This document shows positions 45,534 through 54,765 of a DNA stretch of 64,000 nt, one piece after another (the first letter of the stretch is position 1; every line of letters begins with the position of its first letter). The stretch is from positions 2,725,001 through 2,789,000 of the forward strand of contig NZ_AP014690.1 in NCBI RefSeq assembly GCF_001547995.1, read 5' to 3'. This DNA comes from Asaia bogorensis NBRC 16594 (GTDB taxonomy: Bacteria > Pseudomonadota > Alphaproteobacteria > Acetobacterales > Acetobacteraceae). The position numbers were made by a program, and so were the translations under genes. The notes beneath the pieces were generated by a model. That model was not told the DNA's origin and did no database searches. It was given only the letters and a program-made list of their open reading frames with translations.

Positions 45534-46553
45534 ATGGCTGTGAAAATCGCGATCAACGGTTTTGGACGTATCGGACGTCTGGTGCTGCGTGGCATCATTG
45601 AAAGCGGACGTACGGATGTCGTGCCGGTCGCCATCAATGACCTCGGCTCGGTTGAAGAAAACGCCCATCTGCTGGCTTATGACAGCGTTCATGGCCGTTT
45701 CCCCGGCACGGTTCGCGTTGATGGCAGCAACCTGATTATCGAAGCCAATGGCCGCACCTATGGCCCCATCCGTGTTTCCGCCGAGCGCGACCCGACCAAG
45801 GTGCCGTTCGAAGGCGTCGACGTGGCCATGGAATGTACCGGCCTGTTCACCAGCAAGGAAAAGGCTTCGGCCCTGATCAAGGCTGGCGCACGCAAGGTCC
45901 TGATTTCCGCTCCGGGCACCGATGTCGATGCCACCATCGTCTATGGCGTGAACAATGCCATGCTGACGAAGGACATGACGGTCATCTCCAACGCATCCTG
46001 CACGACCAACTGCCTGGCACCGGTTGCCAAGGTGCTGGACGAAGCCTTCGGCATCGAATGCGGCTACATGGTGACCATCCACTCCTATACCGGTGACCAG
46101 CGCACGGTGGACACTCACCACCGCGACCCGCGCCGCGCCCGCGCTGCTGCCCTGAACATGATCCCGACCTCGACGGGCGCTGCCAAGGCCATCGGCCTGG
46201 TTCTGCCGCACCTCAAGGGACGTCTGGATGGCACCTCGATCCGCGTGCCGACGCCGAATGTTTCGGTCGTCTCGCTCGACTTCATCCCGAGCCGCGCACC
46301 GGGTTCTGTCCAGGCCATCAACGACGCCCTGCGCGCCGCTGCCGAGGGCCCGCTGAAGGGCGTTCTGGATTATAACGAAGCCCCGCTGGTGAGCACGGAC
46401 TTCAACCACTCCTATGCATCCTCCACCTTCGATGCCACGCAGACGGCCGTGATCGATGGCGGCAAGATGGTGCGCATCTGCTCGTGGTACGACAATGAAT
46501 GGGGCTTCTCGAACCGCATGTCCGATACGGCTGCGCTCTTCGGCAGCCTGTAA
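45534..46553 (+). CDS. gap: Glyceraldehyde-3-phosphate dehydrogenase (type I)
   Basis: A 339-aa glycolytic/gluconeogenic GAPDH. The NAD-binding INGFGRIGR starts at residue 7, D36 in AINDLGS suits NAD+ preference, and the catalytic C156 lies in [12 protein letters not shown] with H183 (HSYTGDQ). The C-terminus has [12 protein letters not shown]. The ATG at 45534 follows CGGGAG. It is 26 bp from pgk, forming the usual gap-pgk pair. A TATAAC -10-like box lies about 30 bp upstream, without a clear -35. Confidence 0.97.
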   Translation: MAVKIAINGFGRIGRLVLRGIIESGRTDVVPVAINDLGSVEENAHLLAYDSVHGRFPGTVRVDGSNLIIEANGRTYGPIRVSAERDPTKVPFEGVDVAMECTGLFTSKEKASALIKAGARKVLISAPGTDVDATIVYGVNNAMLTKDMTVISNASCTTNCLAPVAKVLDEAFGIECGYMVTIHSYTGDQRTVDTHHRDPRRARAAALNMIPTSTGAAKAIGLVLPHLKGRLDGTSIRVPTPNVSVVSLDFIPSRAPGSVQAINDALRAAAEGPLKGVLDYNEAPLVSTDFNHSYASSTFDATQTAVIDGGKMVRICSWYDNEWGFSNRMSDTAALFGSL

Positions 46554-46579
46554 GCAACAAGAAACCGGGAGAAAAGAGC

Positions 46580-47797
46580 ATGGCCAGTTTCCATACGCTC
46601 GATGACCTGTCTCCTGAGGGAAAGCGCGTCCTTCTGCGCGCTGACCTCAACGTGCCGGTGCGTGATGGCGCCATCACGGACACGACGCGTATCGATCGCG
46701 TCATTCCCACCATCTGCGAGCTGGCCGACAAGGGCGCGCGCGTGATCATCCTGAGCCATTTCGACCGCCCCAAGGGCCAGGTCGTGCCCAGCATGTCACT
46801 CGCCCCTGTTGCCGAAATGCTGGAGTCAAAAATCCAGCACAAGGTGCATTTCGTGTCCGACTGCGTTGGACCGAAAGCGGAAGAAGCCGTTGCCAACCTC
46901 AAGGATGGCGAAGTCTGCGTTCTCGAAAACACCCGCTTTCATGCCGGTGAGGAAAAGAACGACCCGGCTTTCACCGACATGATGGCCCGTCTGGGCGATG
47001 TGTATGTGAACGACGCCTTCTCGGCGGCCCATCGCGCTCATGCCTCGACCGAAGGTCTGGCCCATCATCTGCCGGCCTATGCCGGTCGCCTGATGGAAGC
47101 GGAGCTGAACGCCCTGACCGCAGCGCTTGAACTGCCTGAACGCCCTGTCGGTGCGCTTGTTGGCGGCGCGAAGATCTCCACCAAGCTCGATCTGATCGGG
47201 AACGTGCTGGGCAAGGTCGATGTGCTGTTCATTGGCGGCGCCATGGCGAACACCTTCCTTGCGGCGCAGGGCGTTGCTGTTGGCAAGTCGCTTCAGGAAG
47301 CCGACATGCATGAGACAGCACGCAAGATCATGGCACAGGCCAATGACGGCAAGTGCGAGATCATCCTGCCGGTCGACGCCGTGATCGCCCGCGAATTCCG
47401 CGAAGGTGCCCCTTCGGAAGTCTGTGACATCCATGCCGTACCGGCCGATGCCATGATTCTCGATGCTGGCCCCAAGACGATCGCGCTGATCAACGCCAAG
47501 CTCGAGGGCCTCAAGACCCTGGTCTGGAATGGTCCGCTCGGCGCCTTCGAGATCAAGCCTTTCGATACGGCCACGGTTTCTGTCGCCCGCAAGGCGGCTG
47601 AACTGACCAAGGCAGGCAAGCTCAAGACCATCGCCGGTGGTGGTGATACCGTCTCGGCGCTGCGCCACGCGGGGGTTGCCGACCAGATGAGCTATGTCTC
47701 GACGGCTGGCGGTGCCTTCCTCGAATGGCTCGAGGGCAAGCTTCTGCCCGGTATTGCAGTGCTCACAGACGCTGCCCGCAACGCTTTCCCGATCTGA
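46580..47797 (+). CDS. pgk: Phosphoglycerate kinase
   Basis: A 405-aa two-domain kinase that interconverts 1,3-bisphosphoglycerate and 3-phosphoglycerate. It has the N-terminal [45 protein letters not shown] and the C-terminal nucleotide segments VGGAKISTK and [13 protein letters not shown]. The ATG at 46580 follows CGGGAG. It is cotranscribed with gap and followed by a nested hairpin at 47811-47860. Confidence 0.97.
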   Translation: MASFHTLDDLSPEGKRVLLRADLNVPVRDGAITDTTRIDRVIPTICELADKGARVIILSHFDRPKGQVVPSMSLAPVAEMLESKIQHKVHFVSDCVGPKAEEAVANLKDGEVCVLENTRFHAGEEKNDPAFTDMMARLGDVYVNDAFSAAHRAHASTEGLAHHLPAYAGRLMEAELNALTAALELPERPVGALVGGAKISTKLDLIGNVLGKVDVLFIGGAMANTFLAAQGVAVGKSLQEADMHETARKIMAQANDGKCEIILPVDAVIAREFREGAPSEVCDIHAVPADAMILDAGPKTIALINAKLEGLKTLVWNGPLGAFEIKPFDTATVSVARKAAELTKAGKLKTIAGGGDTVSALRHAGVADQMSYVSTAGGAFLEWLEGKLLPGIAVLTDAARNAFPI

Positions 47798-47810
47798 TCG
47801 GGAACAGCTT

Positions 47811-47860
47811 ACCCGCCTGGTTGCATCACGTTTGATGACAGCGTGATACAATCGGCGGGT
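47811..47860 (+). terminator. Nested hairpin after pgk
   Basis: Outer arms ACCCGCC (47811-47817) and GGCGGGT (47854-47860) enclose inner arms ATCACG and CGTGAT; the outer stem is followed by TT. It starts 13 bp after the pgk stop and is the probable end of the gap-pgk transcript. Confidence 0.55.
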
Positions 47861-47963
47861 TTCGGTTGCATAAGATTTTCTGACCTGGATACAGTCACGT
47901 CAGCCGGTAATCGAGTCCGGTATTTTCGTGAAATACTGCACCAACGGAAAGAGGATCGCGCTG

Positions 47964-48488
47964 TTGCGTTTCTGTTCTGCCTTGATACTCGGCCTTGTGA
48001 GTTGCGCCTCCATCGCCCCGCTTCATGCAGCGGAAACCGGTGTAGCAGGACAGTCTGCGCCGCCTGACGCCTCCTCGGCCCAACCCGGCAATGGACCCGC
48101 CCCCGACAATGCGGCGACGCCCGGAGCCCAAACACAAAAAACCCCCGGCCATATGCGGTCCCTCCGCTCAGGCCTCAACACGGTTTCGGCCTTCTCACTT
48201 GAGCCCGAAACGGCAGACGCCCCCCTGATCAGACAGGCCTCGCTGACCGTCAGGGCGCAGGCACCGGCATCGCATGACGGCTTTACCGAAGCGCCCTTGC
48301 CCGATGACTCGCTCGACGCCCCCAAAGAGCGTGGCGGGGATGACGATACGAAACTGCGCCCGGATTTCTTCCAGCGTAACCATCATCAGGTTGGCGATGC
48401 ATTGACCGGCGGCGCGGGTGCCAACGACCAGAGACGGGGCCATGGCTCGATGGCTGCCGGTGTAGCGGTTGCTATCCCGCTCGACTGA
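47964..48488 (+). CDS. Exported protein of unknown function
   Basis: A predicted 174-aa protein with a clean signal peptide (RFCSALILGLVSCASIAP, cleavage after LHA) followed by a Pro/Ala/Gly-rich, probably disordered stretch and a C-terminus ending AVAIPLD. I do not recognise a family. The best start is TTG at 47964, eight bases after AAAGAGGA; a GTG twelve codons upstream lacks an SD. It sits between pgk and the convergent response regulator gene. Codon composition and signal peptide support a real gene, but evidence is moderate. Confidence 0.6.
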   Translation: MRFCSALILGLVSCASIAPLHAAETGVAGQSAPPDASSAQPGNGPAPDNAATPGAQTQKTPGHMRSLRSGLNTVSAFSLEPETADAPLIRQASLTVRAQAPASHDGFTEAPLPDDSLDAPKERGGDDDTKLRPDFFQRNHHQVGDALTGGAGANDQRRGHGSMAAGVAVAIPLD

Positions 48489-48509
48489 AGCACAGGGACC
48501 GGACTTCTT

Positions 48510-49160
48510 TCAGCTTTCGAGGTCGGCTGGCGAGAGCCCTCTCAGACGATCCATCTCACGCACAAGATCTGGCAATGAGCCTGCCTCCATCTTGCGCATG
48601 ATCTGCGCACGACGCACTTTCACAGTGATCTCACTGACCCCCAGTATTCCCGCCGTCTGTTTGTTGAGCAACCCTGTGACCACGAGACGGGCAACCTGCT
48701 TCTCACCAGCGTTCAGACTACGCCAGCGCCGTAGAAGCGCCTCGCCCTCCGCTCTCTTTTGCTGTGATGCCTCATCAATCGCCAGGCCCCGCTGGATGGC
48801 ATCGAGCAGATCGAGATCGCGAAACGGCTTCGTCAGGAATTCGATCGCCCCGTTCTTCATCGCTTCGACCCCCATGGCAATATCCCCATGACCGGTGATG
48901 AAGACCACCGGATAATCCAGACCGAGCCCAGCCATGCGCCGATGAAAATCCATCCCGGACAGGCCCGGCATCCGGATATCGAGGATCAGGCAAGCGGGGC
49001 AGTTCTCTTTCGGCGCGACAATGAAGCTCTCCGCATCGGCAAAGCATCGAACTTTCTGCCCAACCGCGCTCAGCAGATCATCGAGTGCCTGACGAATAGA
49101 GGCATCGTCGTCGACCACGTAAACGATCGTTTCTCCCGTGAACTCATTACGAGCATCCAT
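48510..49160 (-). CDS. FixJ/TodT-type response regulator
   Basis: A 216-aa regulator. The receiver has the acidic pocket D17-D19 (VVDDDAS) and phospho-acceptor D61 in LILDIRMPG, then VVFITGHGDIAMGVEAMKNG and FLTKPF with the conserved lysine. A LuxR-type helix-turn-helix follows (LNAGEKQVARLVVTGL, then AGILGVSEITVKVRRAQIM). The ATG at 49160 overlaps the kinase stop (TAATG) and follows GAGGAGG. It is the output of the kinase encoded directly upstream and belongs to the TonB receptor operon. Confidence 0.95.
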   Translation of the reverse strand: MDARNEFTGETIVYVVDDDASIRQALDDLLSAVGQKVRCFADAESFIVAPKENCPACLILDIRMPGLSGMDFHRRMAGLGLDYPVVFITGHGDIAMGVEAMKNGAIEFLTKPFRDLDLLDAIQRGLAIDEASQQKRAEGEALLRRWRSLNAGEKQVARLVVTGLLNKQTAGILGVSEITVKVRRAQIMRKMEAGSLPDLVREMDRLRGLSPADLES

Positions 49161-50332
49161 TACGCCTCCTCCTCGCATGCTGCAGGGATGCTGAAGCAGA
49201 ACGCTGCCCCTTCACGCCGGTCCTGAGCCAGCCAGATCCGGCCTTTATTCGCTTCGATCAGCGTACGGCTGATCGCGAGGCCGATACCTGTCCCTTCCTG
49301 CTTCGTGCTCCAAAAGGGCTCAAAAAGGTGATCCGTGAGAGTGGGGGCGATCCCGGCACCGTCATCGCTCACCCTACACAGGCAGGCATTATCCTCCTTC
49401 CATAGGGCTATCTCTATATGGCCACCACCCGTACCCTGCGCCGCAATTGCTTCGATCGCGTTGAGCAGAAGATTGCTCACAACCTGCTGAATCTGGACCG
49501 GATCTCCCCAGGCAGGCAGGGTACCGGCCTTGCAGCGGATACGTGCCGCGATATCGTGGTGCTCAAGGCGATGCTGGGCCATTGCCACCACGTCCATCGC
49601 AGCATCTGCCAGGTTGAAACGCTGACATTCGGTCACCTTGCCACGGGTCAAATCCTTCATGCGTGTCAGGATATCAGCAGCACGCGTGGTATCGCGTATG
49701 ATGCGCTCCAGGGCAGCCTCTGCCCGACCGACATTGGGCGGTGTTGCGGAGAGCCAGCGCTGGCAAGCTTGCCCGCTAGTGGCGATAGCGGCGAGGGGCT
49801 GGTTGAGTTCGTGCACGATGGACGAAGTCAGACCGCTGACCATCTGCGCATGGGCGATGCGTGCCAGCTGGGACTGCCCCTGCAGGGCCATTTCCCTGGC
49901 ATGCTGAAGCCGGATGGCAAGCCAGGCCGTGATGACGATCGCTGCCGAGCTGATCAGCAGATTGACCGCTCCGGTAGCCGCGTTGCCATGCAGGGTGAAC
50001 GCGAAGCTCACTCCGGTTAGACCAAGACACAGGCAGGCAAGCCAGATCAGGTTTCTTGGCCGAAAAGAGAAGGCGGCGCCTAGGAGCACCACCGTATAGA
50101 GCACCGGTATCGCGATCTCGTAGTGGGTGATCGTATCGGCAGCAAAAATGGCGGCCATGATCAGGCCGAGCAGGATGGGACGGGTCGCACTGGCAGGGGG
50201 TTGCAAGCCATGACCGCCCCTCCCGGAGCCGGATGAACCGACCTGACGTGGCTCGGGACTCTGACGTTTTCCCTGCCGGGCCATGCGGGCGACCATGCGG
50301 GCGGTCTCGGGCGTACCGCTCCCTCTCCTCAT
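49160..50332 (-). CDS. Membrane sensor histidine kinase
   Basis: A 390-aa kinase with a basic Gly/Ser-rich N-terminus, then four or five hydrophobic segments (about 52-140) with little periplasmic loop, so it probably senses a membrane or cytosolic signal. The H box is SSIVHELNQPLAAI with H174, as in FixL/ThiL-type kinases; N box NLLLNAIEAI, G1 DDGAGI and G2 GTGIGLAIS are complete. It starts 2 bp after the TonB receptor gene, with GAGG eight bases upstream, and overlaps the response regulator gene. A receptor-kinase-regulator operon is unusual. Confidence 0.93.
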   Translation of the reverse strand: MRRGSGTPETARMVARMARQGKRQSPEPRQVGSSGSGRGGHGLQPPASATRPILLGLIMAAIFAADTITHYEIAIPVLYTVVLLGAAFSFRPRNLIWLACLCLGLTGVSFAFTLHGNAATGAVNLLISSAAIVITAWLAIRLQHAREMALQGQSQLARIAHAQMVSGLTSSIVHELNQPLAAIATSGQACQRWLSATPPNVGRAEAALERIIRDTTRAADILTRMKDLTRGKVTECQRFNLADAAMDVVAMAQHRLEHHDIAARIRCKAGTLPAWGDPVQIQQVVSNLLLNAIEAIAAQGTGGGHIEIALWKEDNACLCRVSDDGAGIAPTLTDHLFEPFWSTKQEGTGIGLAISRTLIEANKGRIWLAQDRREGAAFCFSIPAACEEEA

Positions 50333-50334
50333 GA

Positions 50335-52800
50335 TCAGAACCTCGTACCCAGGCTGAAAACGAGTTGTCTCGGCGCCGAGCGCTGCATGGTCTGATAATC
50401 TCCGGAGAACGGGGCGCCATCCACGTTGAGGTTGCCGATCATCTTGCTGTTGAGCAAATTATAGATATCAAGACGCATGTCGAGCGGCGGCCAGCCTGCA
50501 TGACCAGGGCGTTTCCACGCAATATAGGCCGTGGTATTCCAGTAATTCGGCCCCATGATGTCGTTGGTGTACGAGAAAGGACGGTCGAGATAGACTATAC
50601 TCGTCGCACCGGCCTCGACCTGTCCGACATGCACAAAGGCCGAGCTTTGCAGAGACAGGGCCGGGTAACCCGGCTGGGCCTTTCCCCTAATCGGGAAGAT
50701 TTCACCTCCGGCGACCAGATCGCCACCGTAGCGGAAGCGACTGACCGAAAGTGACTGGCTGAGTGTCAGATACGGTCCCAGAGGCAGGCTGGCCGCGACA
50801 TCTCCCCCCCAGATATGCGATGCCCGCACGATCCCGACGGTGTTGACCGGGCTGTGCAACGTGCCGATCGACGCCGAAACAAGCCGGTTTTCGACAAGCG
50901 AGAAGTACCCATCCCATGACAATCTGAAGCGTCCCTCTTTCCTGTGTCCGCCGATCGTGACTGTCATGTCCTTTTCAGGAGCGATACGCGACAGGGCCTC
51001 ATCGAAACTTGCCTGATCCGAAGCGGACCAGATCGAGGCGGAATAGCCGATATTGCCGCGAGGCGACATGCGATAGCCGCTCTGGGTCTGGGCGGCGTCG
51101 ATGAACAGATCCTGACGGGGCGACAGCGTCCAGAGCAGGGAGAGATGCGGCAGGAAGCCGTTTTGCGAGCGCAGATTTCCTCGCGGGGCGCCATCATCCC
51201 CAACACCACCGCCCGAGGAATGCACATCTATTGCCTTGAACCCTAGCCCCAGGAGCAGGGAAGGCGTGAGCTTCCAGTCGTCATGCAAAAAGATCTGGCG
51301 CGAAGATGTGTGCCAACGGGAGAGATTTTGTGTCTGAAAGGCGGGTCCGTAGCGATCAAACGGTCCGATAGCCCGGAGTGGTGCCCCACTCCCCAGGAGC
51401 GGCTCGTTATACCAGGACTGATCGGCAACCGAGCGTGATGTCTCCTGCCAGAGTCCTGCAGAAAGAAGATGATGCCCGATCCGGTAGTCGAGGGTGAGAC
51501 TGCCGCCGAAGCGCTGGACCGCAGAATGCCAGACCTGCTCTGAAAACGGAGCGCCAGTTTCGGAAGGGGTTGTCGGGTCTGAAACGCTGGCGTCGGTATA
51601 CGTGCTTGCCCCGTAGAAGAGCGCCTTGCCATGAAGGCGACTTCCGATCCGGAAGCGATGGGCCAGAGACCCTATGAAATCCTGCGAGACCTGACCGCTG
51701 TCATACGGGGTCAGGGCGGCACGCTCCGCACAGCTATAGGGGCCGCATTGCGCCTCGGCATTTTCAGGGCGCGCCATATCGTAAGCTGCCTCATAATTCG
51801 GATAGGTGAAATCCGCACCGCGCCAGCCTAGCTTGTCCAGCATATCGTGGGACACGTTGTTATAGCCCCAGACCTGCGCCTGCGAGGCCGAGAAAAAGGC
51901 AGTCAGATCACCCCAGGCGACATCCTGCACAGCCTTGATATTGCCGCGCAGCATGTTCTGCGAGCCCTGCCCCTGATATTTATCCTTGCTGATACGCTGG
52001 AAGCCGGCGAGCACACGCGGTCCCGACGTGCCAAGCGTACCGGATTGCCCTACGAGCGTCGTGACAAGGGTGTTGTTGCTCCCTACGGCCTGGTTGACGG
52101 CAAGGCTGTGTGTTTCTGTGGGCGCCATGAGCATGTAGCGGATTTCGCCGCCATTATTGCTGCTCGAAAAAGTACTCTCGCGTGAGGTACCGGGAGACAC
52201 GACAATGGAACCGATCGTATCAGGGACACTGATATTGAGCACATTTGTGCCGCTCAGCGTCCCGAAACTCGAATCATTCAGCGGAATGCCCTCAAAGAGA
52301 ATGCCGAGTTCATTCATATGAAACCCACGCAGAAACAGGCTCGCATCGGATTCGTCGAGGCCGTAGGAATCTGATGACGTATAGGAAACACCGGGCGTCT
52401 GGGCGAGGAGAGCGAGCGGATTGGAACCACTCAGCGTATTGCGCCAGTCAGCTGGGGTGAGCACGGTCATATTGGGCTGAGCCGCGCGGTGGACATCTCT
52501 GGCCACGCTGATGGTCTCGGTCTGAGGAGTCGCCGTATTTGCTGCAATCTTATGGCTCCCCCCTTTAGCCCGAAAAGCCTTCCGGCCTTTTTTCCACTCT
52601 GCGGATTTGGACGCTGCACCAGCAGGGTTTTCCGCCTCGGATGCGGCTTTTGCCCTCGCGGCCCCTTCAGCGGCCAGAGCTGTCTCGCAGGGCAGGATGA
52701 GGGGAAGCATCAGGCCGGCCATGCAGGCCGCCTGACGCGGCAAAACGATCCGATTCCCCCAGGAATAAGCGGTTTTCAGGTGATGCATATCATGGCTCAT
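50335..52800 (-). CDS. TonB-dependent outer membrane receptor
   Basis: An 821-aa receptor. A long signal sequence (about 1-44) and a charged Ala/Lys-rich linker precede a TonB-box-like ETISVA at 95-100. The plug domain follows (NPLALLAQTPGVSYTSSD, FLRGFHMNELGILFEGIPL), then a 22-strand-type barrel ending in LVFSLGTRF with terminal Phe. Substrate is unknown; neither a siderophore locus nor a sugar locus adjoins it. It is the first gene of the operon with the kinase and regulator, which may set its expression. A TATAC-GAAA-GTATA palindrome lies about 85 bp upstream. Confidence 0.93.
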   Translation of the reverse strand: MSHDMHHLKTAYSWGNRIVLPRQAACMAGLMLPLILPCETALAAEGAARAKAASEAENPAGAASKSAEWKKGRKAFRAKGGSHKIAANTATPQTETISVARDVHRAAQPNMTVLTPADWRNTLSGSNPLALLAQTPGVSYTSSDSYGLDESDASLFLRGFHMNELGILFEGIPLNDSSFGTLSGTNVLNISVPDTIGSIVVSPGTSRESTFSSSNNGGEIRYMLMAPTETHSLAVNQAVGSNNTLVTTLVGQSGTLGTSGPRVLAGFQRISKDKYQGQGSQNMLRGNIKAVQDVAWGDLTAFFSASQAQVWGYNNVSHDMLDKLGWRGADFTYPNYEAAYDMARPENAEAQCGPYSCAERAALTPYDSGQVSQDFIGSLAHRFRIGSRLHGKALFYGASTYTDASVSDPTTPSETGAPFSEQVWHSAVQRFGGSLTLDYRIGHHLLSAGLWQETSRSVADQSWYNEPLLGSGAPLRAIGPFDRYGPAFQTQNLSRWHTSSRQIFLHDDWKLTPSLLLGLGFKAIDVHSSGGGVGDDGAPRGNLRSQNGFLPHLSLLWTLSPRQDLFIDAAQTQSGYRMSPRGNIGYSASIWSASDQASFDEALSRIAPEKDMTVTIGGHRKEGRFRLSWDGYFSLVENRLVSASIGTLHSPVNTVGIVRASHIWGGDVAASLPLGPYLTLSQSLSVSRFRYGGDLVAGGEIFPIRGKAQPGYPALSLQSSAFVHVGQVEAGATSIVYLDRPFSYTNDIMGPNYWNTTAYIAWKRPGHAGWPPLDMRLDIYNLLNSKMIGNLNVDGAPFSGDYQTMQRSAPRQLVFSLGTRF

Positions 52801-52877
52801 GTCGAGATTTTCCCTGTTCGGGAATTCTCTAATGACAATATGCTTTCGATAAAATGACCTCTTTGGTATGCCCTCTC

Positions 52878-52891
52878 TATACGAAAGTATA
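52878..52891. promoter_or_regulatory. Palindrome upstream of the TonB receptor operon
   Basis: TATAC, GAAA, GTATA: a 14-bp inverted repeat in the 150-bp AT-rich region upstream of the receptor gene, about 85 bp from its start. It could be an operator or part of a promoter; the sequence alone cannot tell. Confidence 0.3.
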
Positions 52892-52950
52892 TTACCTTAG
52901 GACACTTTGATCATTACTTTTGAATGATCTGATCGGTACTTCCGTCTCAA

Positions 52951-54765
52951 TCAGAACCCTGCCACCAGATTGAAATCGCAGAACACGCCCCGATCGCCGC
53001 GACTGGCTGCGCGGCGCAGACGCCAGCCTGCGTCGACCGTCATGTTGAGATGCCGATTGATCTTGCTGTTCAGATCGGCCCCGATGCTGGAAAGCGTTAC
53101 CACACGCGGCCCGATACCGGCCGGATGAACCTGCGAATTATCGCCCCAGTCCCAGAACGCGCCGAGCGTATTGGTGTCTTCCAACGCGCTGAGCCCCGTC
53201 CATTTGCCAAGCGAGAAGCCCTTGGTATTGATCTCCTCGCTGAACATCAGGCCACGACTGCCGAAGGACGTGTTGACGTAATAGCCACGCACCGTGCCCA
53301 TGCCGCCAATCATCAGCTGCTCACTATATAGCAGGTTATGGGTCGCGCCCTGCCACGCGGCACGCGTATTGGCCTTGAACCCCCAGGGGAGCGATAAGGC
53401 GCGCTTCAGGGTCAGGCGGTCATAGACGTAATTCGGTTTGGCGTTGGGGAAGATCGTCTCATACCAGCCCCTCTTGTTATAGGCTGAAATACCGGGCGGC
53501 CCGTAAACGATCTGGTTGTTGATCTCGGTCTTGCCCAGAGGGTCCTGTAGCGATCCCATGAATCCGGCGACAAACTGGTTGGTCTCGGCATTGGCCAGAA
53601 TGAGTGGCACAGCCGCGCTAAACTGGTCCGAGATGGTCGATTTCCAGTCAAAACCAAGCTGTGTCGTGCCATCGAGGCCGAACAACGTACCAAGGGCGAT
53701 ATGGGGCAACATATGCTGCCAGCGCAGAGATGCCTGACCTGAAATACCCTTATTGGTAAGGGGCTGATCGGCCACCGGATAAGAGACCGAATAACTCCCG
53801 AAAACCAGCAGGGCATCGCGGGAAGTCAACGGAATTTCCCAGCTGCCGTTATGCCCCGTGAAACGCCCCGAGACACTGCGCTGCAACTGATAGGTAAGGA
53901 TATGCCCCAGATTGAAGGCGTTGCCCCATGATATGCCAAGATCCCAGTTCACGCGGCCCAGCGTGGGATCGAGCTGGTTGTTGTAGGCCCCGTAAACATA
54001 GAGCGGCAGGCGATCGGCAACCTTCAGGTCGACATCCGTCAAACCCGGCGCGGCACCGGGGCGATAGACCATATCAATGGTCCGGAACGGGTTGCTGTTG
54101 ACCCAGCTCAGATCGGTCTGGAGGCTGTCCAGCGAAAGTGTCTGACCTGTTCGGAGCCCGCTTTGGTTGCGGATGGTGCGGTCGGAAAACCAGCGATTGC
54201 CGACAACCCGTATCGCACCGATGCGATATTCGAGCACATCGATATGCAAGATGCCCTGATGGATCTTCTGGGGCGGTACGCTGACCGTCACGAAGGCATG
54301 ACCCCTGGCGCGATAATACCCGACCACGGCATCGATAAGCGCCTGCATCTGCCCGAAGCGCAGAGCCTGCCCGATGAACGGCGTCATGATGGCTGTGAAA
54401 TCAGGAGAGCGGAGAATATCGAGCCCGGTAGTGGTCAGGGAGGAGCGCCCGTCCTGTTCGCTGATACGCCCTGCAGGCTGGATGATGAGTGCACGAAGCT
54501 GGGGCAGCACCAGGCGGTCCGACTGCAAGGCAACGGGCGCGAGATCGTGGGTTCTGCTCGCAGGCGCTGACAGATCCGGAAGATTTGCGCTGCGGCTGGT
54601 TGCGCCGGAATGAAAGACCGTCTGAGCCTGCGCCAAGGGGGAATTGGCCATACCGATGGCGGCGCAGCAGAGAGCACCGGCCCTGAGGAGTCTGACCGTG
54701 AAGGGCGTGCATCCTGCCCTCTTCTGTCCCGAATGACCCAAAGCTCGCTTGCGCAGCCCCTTCAT
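52951..54765 (-). CDS. Two-partner-secretion outer membrane transporter (ShlB/FhaC/HecB family)
   Basis: A 604-aa Omp85-superfamily pore. A signal peptide (about 1-48) is followed by an N-terminal helix/linker, a POTRA_2-type region (FTAIMTPFIGQALRFGQMQ, then VVGYYRARGHAFVTVSVPPQ) and a second POTRA-like part (IGAIRVVGNRWFSDRTIRN). The barrel shows the ShlB motif GGMGTVRGYY and ends in NLVAGF with terminal Phe. Such pores export large TpsA proteins. No TpsA gene is visible; the overlapping upstream gene codes for a 270-aa exported protein instead. The ATG follows GCAGGAAG and overlaps that gene's stop (ATGA). Confidence 0.88.
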   Translation of the reverse strand: MKGLRKRALGHSGQKRAGCTPFTVRLLRAGALCCAAIGMANSPLAQAQTVFHSGATSRSANLPDLSAPASRTHDLAPVALQSDRLVLPQLRALIIQPAGRISEQDGRSSLTTTGLDILRSPDFTAIMTPFIGQALRFGQMQALIDAVVGYYRARGHAFVTVSVPPQKIHQGILHIDVLEYRIGAIRVVGNRWFSDRTIRNQSGLRTGQTLSLDSLQTDLSWVNSNPFRTIDMVYRPGAAPGLTDVDLKVADRLPLYVYGAYNNQLDPTLGRVNWDLGISWGNAFNLGHILTYQLQRSVSGRFTGHNGSWEIPLTSRDALLVFGSYSVSYPVADQPLTNKGISGQASLRWQHMLPHIALGTLFGLDGTTQLGFDWKSTISDQFSAAVPLILANAETNQFVAGFMGSLQDPLGKTEINNQIVYGPPGISAYNKRGWYETIFPNAKPNYVYDRLTLKRALSLPWGFKANTRAAWQGATHNLLYSEQLMIGGMGTVRGYYVNTSFGSRGLMFSEEINTKGFSLGKWTGLSALEDTNTLGAFWDWGDNSQVHPAGIGPRVVTLSSIGADLNSKINRHLNMTVDAGWRLRRAASRGDRGVFCDFNLVAGF

